Positions 33,044 to 41,281 of a stretch of 64,000 bases of DNA are shown piece by piece; position 1 is the stretch's first letter; every line of letters starts with the position of its first letter. Source of the stretch: Geminicoccaceae bacterium (GTDB lineage Bacteria; Pseudomonadota; Alphaproteobacteria; Geminicoccales; Geminicoccaceae). The DNA is taken from NCBI GenBank assembly GCA_020638465.1, contig JACKIM010000002.1, positions 620,001-684,000 of the forward strand, read 5' to 3'. The notes under the pieces are model-generated. The model was not told where the DNA came from, ran no database searches, and saw only the letters and a list, made by a program, of their open reading frames with translations. The translations under genes were made by a program, and so were the position numbers.

Positions 33044-34324
33044 CTACTCCGCTGCCTGCTGCGTCTGTTCCTTCGAGCCCATGGCACCCGACTCCCAGGT
33101 TTCGGCGACGCGCCTGTCGTCATAACCGAGGAGACCCTTGAGGATCTCCTCGCAATGTTCGCCCAGGAGCGGGGAACGTCGGACATCGGCGGGACTATCG
33201 GACAGCTTGATCGGATTGCCGACGGTGAGATATTTGCCGCGTGTGGGATGATCGACTTCGACAACCGTTCCCGTGTCCCGCAGGGATGGTTCCTCGGCGA
33301 TTTCCTTCATCGAAAGGATAGGACCGCACGGCACGTTGAGCGGATTGAGGATATCCATGACCTCGAACTTGCTCTTGGTCTTGGTCCATCCTTCAATCGT
33401 GTCGAAGATGTGCCCGAGCTTGTCGAGGCGCGCGGGTGGTGTGGCGTAGGCCGGATCATCCTTCCATTCCGGCTTGCCGATCACGTCACAGATCGATTTC
33501 CAGACGGCCGCCTGCGTGATGACGTAGATGTAGGCATTGGGATCGGTCTCCCAGCCCTTGCACTTGACGATCCAGCCGGGTTGACCGCCGCCCGAGGCAT
33601 TGCCGGCGCGAGGTGCGGCCTCACCGAATTCCTTGCCTTCGCCGAACTGCGGGTACTCCTTGAGAGGGCCATGGGCAAGACGCTGCTGATCGCGCAGCTT
33701 GACCCGGCAGAGATTGAGGACACCGTCCTGCATGGCGGCCAGTACCCGCTGCCCGCGACCGCTTTTTTCCCGTTGGAACAGGGCGGTGACAATACCCAGC
33801 GCCAGATGCAGGCCCGTGCCGCTATCGCCGATCTGGGCACCGGTGACGACCGGTGGGCCATCGTCGAAGCCCGTGGTCGAGGCCGAACCTCCCGTGCATT
33901 GGGCAACATTCTCATAGACCTTGCAGTCTTCATAGGGACCAGGTCCGAAGCCCTTGACCGAGGCATAGATCATTCGCGGGTTGATTTCCTGGATCTTCTC
34001 CCATGGAAAGCCCATCCGGTCGATGGCACCCGGGGCGAAATTCTCGACCATCACGTCGCAGCTCTTGATCAGTTCGGCAAACAGCTTCTTGCCTGCTTCG
34101 CTCTTGGTATCGAGCGTGATCGATCGCTTGTTGCTGTTGAGCATCGTGAAATAGAGGCTGTCGACACCCGGAATATCCTGAAGCTGACCGCGGGTGGCAT
34201 CGCCGACACCCGGCCTCTCCACCTTGATCACATCCGCGCCGAACCAGGCGAGAAGCTGGGTGCAGGTCGGCCCCGACTGGACATGGGTCATGTCGAGGAT
34301 ACGAACGCCTTCGAGTGCTTTCAT
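33044..34324 (-). CDS. frc: CoA transferase family III, formyl-CoA transferase (Frc)-like
   Basis: This 426-residue enzyme is the length of Oxalobacter Frc. MKALEGVRILDMTHVQSGPT opens the family domain; TGAQIGDSGTGLHLALGI holds Asp167, equivalent to catalytic Asp169. The flexible glycine loop GGGQPG is present at about residues 246-251. Frc moves CoA from formyl-CoA to a carboxylate such as oxalate. The ThDP-enzyme gene is 15 nt upstream and the formyltransferase 3 nt downstream, all on one strand. Other acid acceptors, such as 2-hydroxy acids, are possible. Confidence 0.92.
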   Translation of the reverse strand: MKALEGVRILDMTHVQSGPTCTQLLAWFGADVIKVERPGVGDATRGQLQDIPGVDSLYFTMLNSNKRSITLDTKSEAGKKLFAELIKSCDVMVENFAPGAIDRMGFPWEKIQEINPRMIYASVKGFGPGPYEDCKVYENVAQCTGGSASTTGFDDGPPVVTGAQIGDSGTGLHLALGIVTALFQREKSGRGQRVLAAMQDGVLNLCRVKLRDQQRLAHGPLKEYPQFGEGKEFGEAAPRAGNASGGGQPGWIVKCKGWETDPNAYIYVITQAAVWKSICDVIGKPEWKDDPAYATPPARLDKLGHIFDTIEGWTKTKSKFEVMDILNPLNVPCGPILSMKEIAEEPSLRDTGTVVEVDHPTRGKYLTVGNPIKLSDSPADVRRSPLLGEHCEEILKGLLGYDDRRVAETWESGAMGSKEQTQQAAE

Positions 34325-34339
34325 GCGCAGGGCTCCCGA

Positions 34340-36064
34340 TTACTTGTACATGGTCTGGGCTTTGGTGCCCGGTGCATATTCGTTGGGATCGACCCAGATA
34401 TTGATGACAGCCGACTTGCCGCGGCTCTTCACCTCCTCGCGCGCACGACGCAGGGCGGGGGCGATCTGATCGGCTTCGGTCACTTCCTCGCCATAGCCGC
34501 CGAGCATCTCGGCGAATTTCGAGAAGGGAACGTCGCCCAGCTTGTTGCCCACATTGCCGCGCTGTTCGCCGTATTTGGTAATCTGGCCGAAGCGGATTTG
34601 ATTCATGGCCGAATTGTTGCCGACGACGGCGATGTAGGGAACGTTGAAGCGGTTCGCGGTCTCCATGTCGAAGGCTGTCATGCCGAACGAACCGTCACCG
34701 TAATAGCAGAGCACCTCCTTTTGCGGATGGACGCAGCCGGCGGCAATCGCGAAGCCGGTACCGACGCCCAGTGCACCGAGTGCACCCGGATCCATCCAGT
34801 GTCCCGGAGCCCGGGGCTGAACCGCCTGGGCCGAGATTGTCACCACATCGCCGCCGTCGCCGATATAGATGGTGTCATCGGTGAGGAACTCATTGATCTC
34901 CCATGCGACCCGATAGGGATGGATGGGGCTCTTGTCCGACAGGAAAAGCGGCATCAGCTTTTCGGTGGCCTTCTCCTCGGCAGCGCGAAGATGGTCGAGC
35001 CAGCCCTGGCGGCGGGCGGCACCGTTGTCCGCGCGACCGGAGGCGGCAGCGGCGACGGCAGCGAGAATCGCCCCCGGATCGCCGGCGAGACCCAGATCGA
35101 TGTCACGGTTCTTGCCGACCGTCGCGTAGGACTGGTCGATCTGGACCAGCGTCGCCTCGTTGCGGATGCGTTTGCCATAGCCCATGCGGAAGTCGAACGG
35201 CGTACCGACGATGACGATGACGTCGGCTTCCTTGAAGGCGAGACTGCGGGTGCGATTGAAGTAGTGCGGATCGCCGGGAGGGAGGATTCCACGGGCCGAT
35301 CCGTTGAAATAGCCTGGAATGTTGAGCTGGCGCAGAAGGGCCACGGCCTGCTCGTGACCACGACAATTCCACACTTGGGTACCGAACAGGATCGCCGGCC
35401 TTTCCGCCTTTACGAGAATATCGGCCAGCCGTTCGATATCGGCGGGATCGCCGATGGACTTCGTCGAGAAGCGATAATGTCCCGGCTTGGGGATAACCGC
35501 TTTATCCAGCGGAATCTCTCGGTCGAGAATGTCACGCGGAATTTCAAGATAACTCGGGCCATAGGCGCCGTTGAAGCTCTCGCGGGCAGCCATCGACACC
35601 ATGTCGGCAATCCGCTCGGTGGAAAAGACACCGGCCGCCATCTTCGTGATCGGCGACATCATGTCGACATGGGGAAGGTCCTGCAGAGAACCCATCTTGT
35701 GCTGGGTCAGCGACGATTGGCCGCCGATATGCAGCATCGGCGTCTCGGCACGGAAGGCGCAGGCGATGCCGGTCATGGCGTTGGTGCAGCCGGGGCCAGC
35801 CGTCGTCACGACGCAACCGAGCTTGCCGCTCTGCCGGGCATAGCCGTCAGCGGCATGGGCTGCTACCTGCTCATGGCGGACATCGACGATCTTGATGCCC
35901 TCGTCGACGCAGCCATCATAGATGTCGATGATGTGACCGCCGCAAAGGGTGAAGATCGTGTCCACGCCCTCGTTCCTGAGAGCACGCGCCACAAGATGGC
36001 CTCCGGAGATGACGCTTCCGTCGGTGGTCTTCTTCGCCAGTGTATCGCTTGCTGTATCCGACAT
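34340..36064 (-). CDS. ThDP-dependent lyase/decarboxylase (2-hydroxyacyl-CoA lyase/oxalyl-CoA decarboxylase-like)
   Basis: ATG 36064 has GAGG 7 nt upstream and gives 574 residues. VDVRHEQVAAHAADGYARQ carries the cofactor-activating Glu65. GDGSFGMTAFDMETANRF then VVGNN is the ThDP-magnesium motif. WMDPGALGALGVGTGFAIAA resembles human ILVBL (HACL2) more than Oxalobacter Oxc, whose equivalent reads DSGTWGVMGIGMG. Both relatives release formyl-CoA, and an frc gene follows. Acetolactate synthase is less likely given the context. The substrate, oxalyl-CoA or a 2-hydroxyacyl-CoA, cannot be settled here. Confidence 0.75.
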   Translation of the reverse strand: MSDTASDTLAKKTTDGSVISGGHLVARALRNEGVDTIFTLCGGHIIDIYDGCVDEGIKIVDVRHEQVAAHAADGYARQSGKLGCVVTTAGPGCTNAMTGIACAFRAETPMLHIGGQSSLTQHKMGSLQDLPHVDMMSPITKMAAGVFSTERIADMVSMAARESFNGAYGPSYLEIPRDILDREIPLDKAVIPKPGHYRFSTKSIGDPADIERLADILVKAERPAILFGTQVWNCRGHEQAVALLRQLNIPGYFNGSARGILPPGDPHYFNRTRSLAFKEADVIVIVGTPFDFRMGYGKRIRNEATLVQIDQSYATVGKNRDIDLGLAGDPGAILAAVAAAASGRADNGAARRQGWLDHLRAAEEKATEKLMPLFLSDKSPIHPYRVAWEINEFLTDDTIYIGDGGDVVTISAQAVQPRAPGHWMDPGALGALGVGTGFAIAAGCVHPQKEVLCYYGDGSFGMTAFDMETANRFNVPYIAVVGNNSAMNQIRFGQITKYGEQRGNVGNKLGDVPFSKFAEMLGGYGEEVTEADQIAPALRRAREEVKSRGKSAVINIWVDPNEYAPGTKAQTMYK

Positions 36065-36113
36065 GATCATTCCTCTCAATTCAACCGTCGGGAAAGTCTT
36101 GATCCCGGCAGTG

Positions 36114-36794
36114 TTATGGCGTGCTCTCGGGTTCAACCCAGTGCTGTTCGACATGGGCGTGAAGGTTCATGGTGTGCTCGCGTACCAGCCGCGAGGCGAG
36201 TTCGCCGTCGCGGGCCTCGAGTGCCTCGATGATGTGCATATGGTCGACCACCGAACGGCGTACACGGTCGTCTTCCTGCATGGTGCGTGCGCGGATCGCC
36301 CGCATGTGCAGGAAGAGACCGGCCGCCATGCTCGACAGCAGGCCACATTTCGACAAGGCGAGAATACGCTGGTGAAAGGCGATGTTCTTCTGGGAGTACT
36401 CGTCGATGCGACCGTTGGGATTGCCCGTCAGCTCGCGCAGCCCGGCGATTTCCTCGTTGCTCGCGTGATGAGTCGCCAGCGAGGCGGCCATGCTTTCAAG
36501 AGCAGCCCACGCCGTGATCATCTCCAGAATTTCATGTACCGACTTGCGGGCAATGAAAACGCCACGGCGGGGGATGATGTTGACCAGTCCTTCCTGCTCA
36601 AGGCGGGCAAGAGCCTCTCGGATCGGGGTACGCGAGATGCACATCTGCTCGGCCAGGCGACGCTCATCCAGGCGCAGATCCGCATCACTGGCATAAATAT
36701 CCATGCCGGTAATGCCGTTCTTCAGCACCTCGTAGATATGATCCTTGAGGCTGAAACTTTCCTGAATGGGCTGTATGTCCAGCCTTGTCGGCAT
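36114..36794 (-). CDS. GntR-family (FCD) transcription regulator of the formyl-CoA operon
   Basis: From ATG 36794 (MPTRLDIQPIQESF), with AGGGA 7 nt upstream, it has 226 residues; ATG 36839 would add 15. The winged helix reads DERRLAEQMCISRTPIREALARLEQEGLVN, then the wing PRRGVFIAR. The rest is an all-helical FCD domain with metal-ligand His residues (FHQRILAL, RSVVDHMHIIEALE, REHTMNLH). Such regulators bind small carboxylates. It lies 49 nt upstream of the ThDP-enzyme gene on the same strand, so it probably controls that operon and itself. Confidence 0.9.
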   Translation of the reverse strand: MPTRLDIQPIQESFSLKDHIYEVLKNGITGMDIYASDADLRLDERRLAEQMCISRTPIREALARLEQEGLVNIIPRRGVFIARKSVHEILEMITAWAALESMAASLATHHASNEEIAGLRELTGNPNGRIDEYSQKNIAFHQRILALSKCGLLSSMAAGLFLHMRAIRARTMQEDDRVRRSVVDHMHIIEALEARDGELASRLVREHTMNLHAHVEQHWVEPESTP

Positions 36795-36853
36795 TGCCGT
36801 TCCCTGATTTCGAGCCTGACCCCCTTTCCGTGAGGTCATGGTCTTACCGTATG

Positions 36854-36888
36854 TGGTATACCATAGACCAAACAAAATTCGCCTGCAA
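36854..36888 (-). promoter_or_regulatory. gntR promoter overlapped by a palindromic operator
   Basis: On the minus strand a -35 TTGCAG (36883-36888), a 17-nt spacer and a -10 TATGGT (36860-36865) form a plausible sigma-70 promoter. The perfect palindrome TGGTATACCA at 36854-36863 overlaps the -10 box and fits the TGGT-N2-ACCA form known for FCD-type GntR operators. This suggests autorepression of the operon. Confidence 0.55.
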
Positions 36889-36945
36889 TGGTCATCGATC
36901 ATTTGGCGAGGAAATGATGTGACGGGTTACGGAGCGGACATCCGG

Positions 36946-37386
36946 TCACTCGGGGGTGGCGGCCTCGACCTCCAGTACGGCTCCCTGAACGGAGATTACC
37001 CGTACTCGTGTTCCCGCCGGCAGATCCTGGCCACTGACCAGCCAGGTTCCGTCGCCGACGCGGATCCGGCCACGACCGTCGCTGATGGTCTCGACCAGTT
37101 CGAATACCTGCCCGACAAGTCGGTCGCCGCGCTTGTTGAGATTGGGCTGGTCGCTGTTCCTTTCGACACGGCGGCGCAGGGCGAGCCAGACAAGAATGCT
37201 GGCGAGCGCCAGAGCCGCGAAGATCAGCGCCTGGGTTTGCCAGTCGATCTCGGGAGCGAAAAAGACAACAGCACCGGTCAGGAAGGCGCCGATTGCCAAC
37301 CAGATGAAGACAAATCCCGGTGCGAAGATCTCGATGATGGCCAGAATGCCACCTAGTGACAGCCAGTGCCAGAGTGTGAAATTCAT
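36946..37386 (-). CDS. NfeD-family membrane protein
   Basis: This 146-residue protein has two or three N-terminal transmembrane segments (LWHWLSLGGILAIIEIFAPGF; IWLAIGAFLTGAVVFF; ALIFAALALASILVWLAL) and a C-terminal OB-fold NfeD domain (GRIRVGDGTWLVSGQDLPAGT, RVRVISVQG). NfeD proteins partner with SPFH proteins. It overlaps the SPFH gene upstream by ATGA, so the two are coupled. Confidence 0.9.
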   Translation of the reverse strand: MNFTLWHWLSLGGILAIIEIFAPGFVFIWLAIGAFLTGAVVFFAPEIDWQTQALIFAALALASILVWLALRRRVERNSDQPNLNKRGDRLVGQVFELVETISDGRGRIRVGDGTWLVSGQDLPAGTRVRVISVQGAVLEVEAATPE

Positions 37387-38432
37387 GGCGTGTCACTGCC
37401 CCATGGACGTGGCGTTGCCGGTGGACGTGCCGCACGCGGTTCGGAGCTCCCGGGAATGGGCGGAACGGCATCCTTGCCGAATGCCTCTTTGGCGATCTCG
37501 GCGATGCCGGCAATCGACCCGATCACACCGGTACTCTCCATCGGCAGGATCAGCGTCTTCTGATTGGGACTTGTGGCAAATGCGGTGAGGGCTTCGACGT
37601 ATTTCTGCGCTATGAAATAATTGATCGACTGGACATTGCCCTCGCTGATCGCAGCCGATACGTAGGCGGCGGCCTTGGCTTCGGCCTCGGCCAGCCGCTC
37701 GCGGGCCTCGGCCTCGCGGAACGCAGCCTCCCTATCGCCTTCCGCGCTGAGGATGACCGCCTGCTTCTCGCCCTCGGCATTGAGGATGGCGGACTGTTTT
37801 TCACCTTCGGCTTTGAGGATTGCAGCCTGCCGGAAGCCCTCGGCCTCAAGGATGTTCGCACGCTTGTCGCGCTCGGCCTTCATCTGCCGGGCCATCGAAT
37901 CGACGAGATCCTGTGGCGGCGTGATGTCCTTGATCTCGATGCGGGTGACTTTCACACCCCAGGGAGTGGTTGCCTCGTCGACGACGATCATCAGCTTGGC
38001 ATTGATGTCATCTCGTCGGGAAAGCAGTTCGTCGAGATCCATCGAACCCATCACCGTGCGGATATTGGTCATGGTGATGTTGAGGATGGCAAGTTCCAGC
38101 GATGTCACCTCGTAGGCGGCCTTGGGGGCATCGAGAATCTGGAAGAACACCACGCCATCGACCGTGACCATGGCATTGTCACGCGTGATGACTTCCTGGG
38201 AGGGGACATCGAGCACCTGTTCGCGCATGTTGAGCTTGTCGCCGATGCGGTCGATCAGCGGCACGATCAGGTTGAGACCCGGGCGAAGGGTGTGAGTGTA
38301 CCGGCCGAAGCGCTCGACCGTCCATTCTTCGCCTTGCGGTACGGGTTTCACGCCCATGAAGACGATGATGACGGCCAGTGCGACCATCACCATGACAAAG
38401 CCGGAACCGGACAGGATATCGGCTACAAACAT
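37383..38432 (-). CDS. SPFH/stomatin-like protein (QmcA family)
   Basis: This 349-residue protein has one N-terminal membrane segment (GFVMVMVALAVIIVFMGV), an SPFH domain opening VPQGEEWTVERFGRYTHTLRPG and containing PSQEVITRDNAMVTVDGVVFF, and a long coiled coil. The coil holds four consecutive 11-residue units of the form ILxAEGxxQxA. The C-terminal 35 residues are Pro/Ala-rich. Such proteins scaffold membrane microdomains and act with NfeD. The start has GAGG upstream. Confidence 0.92.
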   Translation of the reverse strand: MFVADILSGSGFVMVMVALAVIIVFMGVKPVPQGEEWTVERFGRYTHTLRPGLNLIVPLIDRIGDKLNMREQVLDVPSQEVITRDNAMVTVDGVVFFQILDAPKAAYEVTSLELAILNITMTNIRTVMGSMDLDELLSRRDDINAKLMIVVDEATTPWGVKVTRIEIKDITPPQDLVDSMARQMKAERDKRANILEAEGFRQAAILKAEGEKQSAILNAEGEKQAVILSAEGDREAAFREAEARERLAEAEAKAAAYVSAAISEGNVQSINYFIAQKYVEALTAFATSPNQKTLILPMESTGVIGSIAGIAEIAKEAFGKDAVPPIPGSSEPRAARPPATPRPWGSDTP

Positions 38433-38586
38433 GTCATTGCCTCGAATTGATGCACCATGCCTATTCGATTATATGCATATGGTTAAATAAGAACAAATGA
38501 CATCAACCCCAGCGTCATTCACTTGCCTGTGGGCGAACGAAAGGCTAAGGGCGGGACTGGATCGTCATGGATGTTGAGGTGGTGCC

Positions 38587-39165
38587 TTGCTACGAGGCCT
38601 GTATGACTGGACCATGCGGCAGGCGTCTGCTCCGCATGCAATGTGGAGTCTTGCTCTCGTTTCGTTCATCGAGAGCTCGATATTTCCCATACCGCCCGAC
38701 ATCCTGCTCATTCCCATGATCATCGCCCAGCGCGAGAAGGCATGGAAGATCGCCACGGTCTGCACGGTCTCGTCGGTGCTTGGCGGTCTTGCCGGTTATG
38801 CCATCGGAGCGTTGCTGTTCGATACGATCGGTCAGCCACTGTTGCAGTTCTACGGCTATCTCGACAAGTTCGCCGAATTTCAGGGAATGTATAACGAGTA
38901 CGGCGCCTGGATTGTGTTCGGTGCCGGGATAACGCCGTTTCCCTACAAGGTGATCACCATCGCCAGTGGTGTCAGCGCGCTCGATATCGGTGTCTTCCTG
39001 ATCGCCTCGATCCTTGCCCGCGGCCTGCGTTTTTTCATCGTTGCGGCACTGATCTGGTATTGGGGACCGCAGATCCAGTCGTTCATCGAGCGCTATCTGG
39101 GACTTCTCACGGTTGTCTTCTTTGTCCTTCTGGTGGGGGGATTTGCATTGTTGAAGCTGCTTTGA
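38587..39165 (+). CDS. YqaA/DedA-family membrane protein
   Basis: This 192-residue protein with several membrane segments belongs to the VTT/SNARE-associated family. Markers are FIESSIFPIPPDILLIPMII, GYAIGALLFDTIGQ, and the GAGITPFPYKVITIASG segment, where DedA-type proteins keep a conserved Phe-Pro. The start is TTG 38587 with GAGGTGG upstream; an internal ATG nine codons later is possible. Relatives act in membrane homeostasis and lipid flipping. The dsbB gene follows after 2 nt, so they are cotranscribed. Confidence 0.88.
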   Translation: MLRGLYDWTMRQASAPHAMWSLALVSFIESSIFPIPPDILLIPMIIAQREKAWKIATVCTVSSVLGGLAGYAIGALLFDTIGQPLLQFYGYLDKFAEFQGMYNEYGAWIVFGAGITPFPYKVITIASGVSALDIGVFLIASILARGLRFFIVAALIWYWGPQIQSFIERYLGLLTVVFFVLLVGGFALLKLL

Positions 39166-39167
39166 CC

Positions 39168-39629
39168 ATGGTACGGAAAACGCTCATCCTTTCGGCGCTG
39201 GCTGCAGCCGGCGCGCTCCTGTCCGCCTACGTCCTGCAATATGGTTTCGGGCTGGAACCCTGTCATCTGTGCTGGCTGCAGCGTTATCCCTATTTCGCCA
39301 TCATCCCCGTGGCACTGATCGCCGCAATGGCAGGATGGTGGCGCTTCGGCCTGGTGGCGGTACTCATGTTGTTCATCACGGATGCCTCCATTGCCTGGTT
39401 CCACGGTGGGGTAGAGGCCGGTATCTTCGCCCTGCCTGAGGGCTGTAGTTCTTCGGTGACGGCATTGACGGTCGATGAACTGCGCGCACAGCTTGCATCG
39501 GCCCCGCCGACCTGCGATCAGGTGGCCTTCTCCTTCGCGGGACTTTCCCTGTCAGTATGGAATGCGATCTTTGCCTCGGCAATGTCGCTGGTTGCAGCTG
39601 CGGCACTCATTCGTTCGTTCAGATCGTAA
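39168..39629 (+). CDS. dsbB: Disulfide bond formation protein DsbB
   Basis: ATG 39168 gives 153 residues; the longer frame runs inside the preceding gene. The protein has four membrane segments. The first redox pair is Cys32-Cys35 in LEPCHLCWLQRYPY, and the second is Cys93 (PEGCSSS) with Cys116 (PPTCDQV), as in DsbB, which re-oxidises DsbA with quinone. The PCHLCWLQRYPY motif is nearly invariant. No dsbA lies in the window. Confidence 0.93.
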   Translation: MVRKTLILSALAAAGALLSAYVLQYGFGLEPCHLCWLQRYPYFAIIPVALIAAMAGWWRFGLVAVLMLFITDASIAWFHGGVEAGIFALPEGCSSSVTALTVDELRAQLASAPPTCDQVAFSFAGLSLSVWNAIFASAMSLVAAAALIRSFRS

Positions 39630-39664
39630 ACGGTTGACTGATTGCCATTGCGGCCGATCGGAGA

Positions 39665-40624
39665 TCATTCCCCGGCGATGACCGGTCTGAGCCACTCCAT
39701 GTCGACATTGCCACCGGAGAGGATCACGCCGACTTTCCTGCCCTGCATGGCCTCACGCTCGCAGAGGAGGGCGGCCAGCGGAGCCGCTCCGGCGCCTTCT
39801 GCCAGATTGTGGGTATCCGTGAGGTAGTGACGCATGGCTGTACGTACCTGCTCCTCGCTCACCTTGACGACACGTTCCCCGCCCGCACGGATAATCGCCA
39901 GCGCGTCGGGATGGGGCACGCGTGTGGCCATCCCGTCGGCAATGGTCGAGGCCGCTGGTGTCGTCACGACCTCGCCGGCCTCGAATGACAGCGCATAGGC
40001 GGGCAGTTGTTCCATGACGACACCAACGATCCTGGTCGACAGGCCGAGAAAGTCGCGCGCAGCGATCAGTCCCGACATGCCCGATCCCATGCCGATGGGG
40101 ACATAGACCGTATGCAGATCGCTGACAGCTTCGAACAGTTCCAGAGCGTAGGTCGAAACGCCTTCGACCAGTCGCTCGTCGAACGAGGGCAGGGGCCATG
40201 CCCCCAATTCCTCCCCCCTGCGCGCTGATTCCTCGCGTGCTTCGTCGAAATCGCTGCCGAATTCGACCAGATCGCAGCCGAAGGCACGCATGGCGGCATT
40301 CTTTTCGACCGAATTACCGCGAGGAACATAGATTGTCGAAGCCAGCCCCAGGGCTGTCGCCGCGCGGGCTATGCTCTGGCCATGATTGCCACGGGTGGCG
40401 GTGATGACGCGCGTGACCTCCGGATGGTTGCGCTTGAGCCAGTCCATGTAGACGAGGCCGCCGCGGATCTTGAACGCTCCGATCGGCGTATGATTCTCAT
40501 GCTTGACCCAGACCTCGCAGCCAGCCCGCTCGGCGAGCAGGGGCCAGGCAATCTGCGGTGTGGGCCGCATGGAGGCATAGACGACCTTGCGGGCCTGCTC
40601 GATGGTGCCTTGCGTCAGCTTCAT
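39665..40624 (-). CDS. Threonine/serine dehydratase-like PLP enzyme
   Basis: Starting at ATG 40624 (MKLTQGTIEQARKVV), the protein has 319 residues. GAFKIRGG contains the PLP Lys52; TATRGNHGQSIARAA is the substrate loop; GMGSGMSGLIAA binds phosphate; VILSGGNVD is the C-terminal cofactor strand. There is no regulatory ACT domain, so it matches catabolic threonine dehydratases, serine racemases and related enzymes. The exact substrate is uncertain. It converges with dsbB. Confidence 0.88.
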   Translation of the reverse strand: MKLTQGTIEQARKVVYASMRPTPQIAWPLLAERAGCEVWVKHENHTPIGAFKIRGGLVYMDWLKRNHPEVTRVITATRGNHGQSIARAATALGLASTIYVPRGNSVEKNAAMRAFGCDLVEFGSDFDEAREESARRGEELGAWPLPSFDERLVEGVSTYALELFEAVSDLHTVYVPIGMGSGMSGLIAARDFLGLSTRIVGVVMEQLPAYALSFEAGEVVTTPAASTIADGMATRVPHPDALAIIRAGGERVVKVSEEQVRTAMRHYLTDTHNLAEGAGAAPLAALLCEREAMQGRKVGVILSGGNVDMEWLRPVIAGE

Positions 40625-40667
40625 TCTCGACCCCGGTATCTTTTCATCCAATGACCGCCAGTGGTGA

Positions 40668-41216
40668 TCAAGGCCGGTGGGCGACGATCACGATGTCGAC
40701 AGGAACCTCATAACCCACCACCTTGTCGCTCGCCCAGTCTCCCTGACCGATGCCGAAGTCCTGCCGGTCGAGCGTCACTGAACCTTCCGCCCTCGCGGTC
40801 CTGCCGTCAATGCGGATGGTCATGGGAAGGATGATCTCGCGAGTCGTCCCGCGCAGCGTGAGCCTGCCACGCACGTCGTAGCGATCATCGCCTTTGTCCT
40901 CGAAGCGTATGCTTTCGAACAATCCTTGCGGATTGTTCGATGCATCGAACCAGGCCTGACTGCGGATGCCGGAATCGCGCTCTTCATTACCGGTATTCAC
41001 GCTATCGACCTCGATTTCCGTGCGGACCCGGGCGTCATCAAGAGCCTGCGGGTCGAACCGGATGTCGCTCCCGAAATGGTCGAACTGCCCTTCGACCGGG
41101 GATCCCATCTGGGTGAAACGGAAGCCGATGCGGCTGGCGGCTTCATCGACGATCCAGTTTTGCGCTGCGGCTGTGATCGGCAGCAGTGTCATGGTGGCGA
41201 GCAGGGCTTTGAGCAA
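40668..41216 (-). CDS. YceI-family periplasmic lipid-binding protein
   Basis: I chose TTG 41216 because GGAGA lies 7 nt upstream and the reading starts a clean signal peptide (LLKALLATMTLLPITAAAQN). The open frame runs on into the cytochrome gene but has no better start. The 182-residue product has the YceI lipocalin-like barrel: WIVDEAASRIGFRFTQMG, then GQFDHFGSDIRFDP, and LTLRGTTREIILPM near the end. YceI proteins bind isoprenoids. The cytochrome b561 gene is 65 nt upstream, a common pairing. Confidence 0.88.
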   Translation of the reverse strand: MLKALLATMTLLPITAAAQNWIVDEAASRIGFRFTQMGSPVEGQFDHFGSDIRFDPQALDDARVRTEIEVDSVNTGNEERDSGIRSQAWFDASNNPQGLFESIRFEDKGDDRYDVRGRLTLRGTTREIILPMTIRIDGRTARAEGSVTLDRQDFGIGQGDWASDKVVGYEVPVDIVIVAHRP

Positions 41217-41281
41217 GACGGATCTCCGGGTTGCTGACGGCGAAAGCCGGGGCCAGGCATGGGCGGGTGGGCAGGCTCTCC

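Noticed and set aside
34340..36064. Acetolactate synthase for branched-chain amino acids
   Set aside because: No regulatory subunit or ilv genes are nearby, and the neighbours are frc, a formyltransferase and fhs, which point to formyl-CoA chemistry.
32876..36232. A 1118-residue + strand frame
   Set aside because: It runs antisense through the formyltransferase, frc and ThDP-enzyme genes and has no recognisable domain; high GC keeps antisense frames open.
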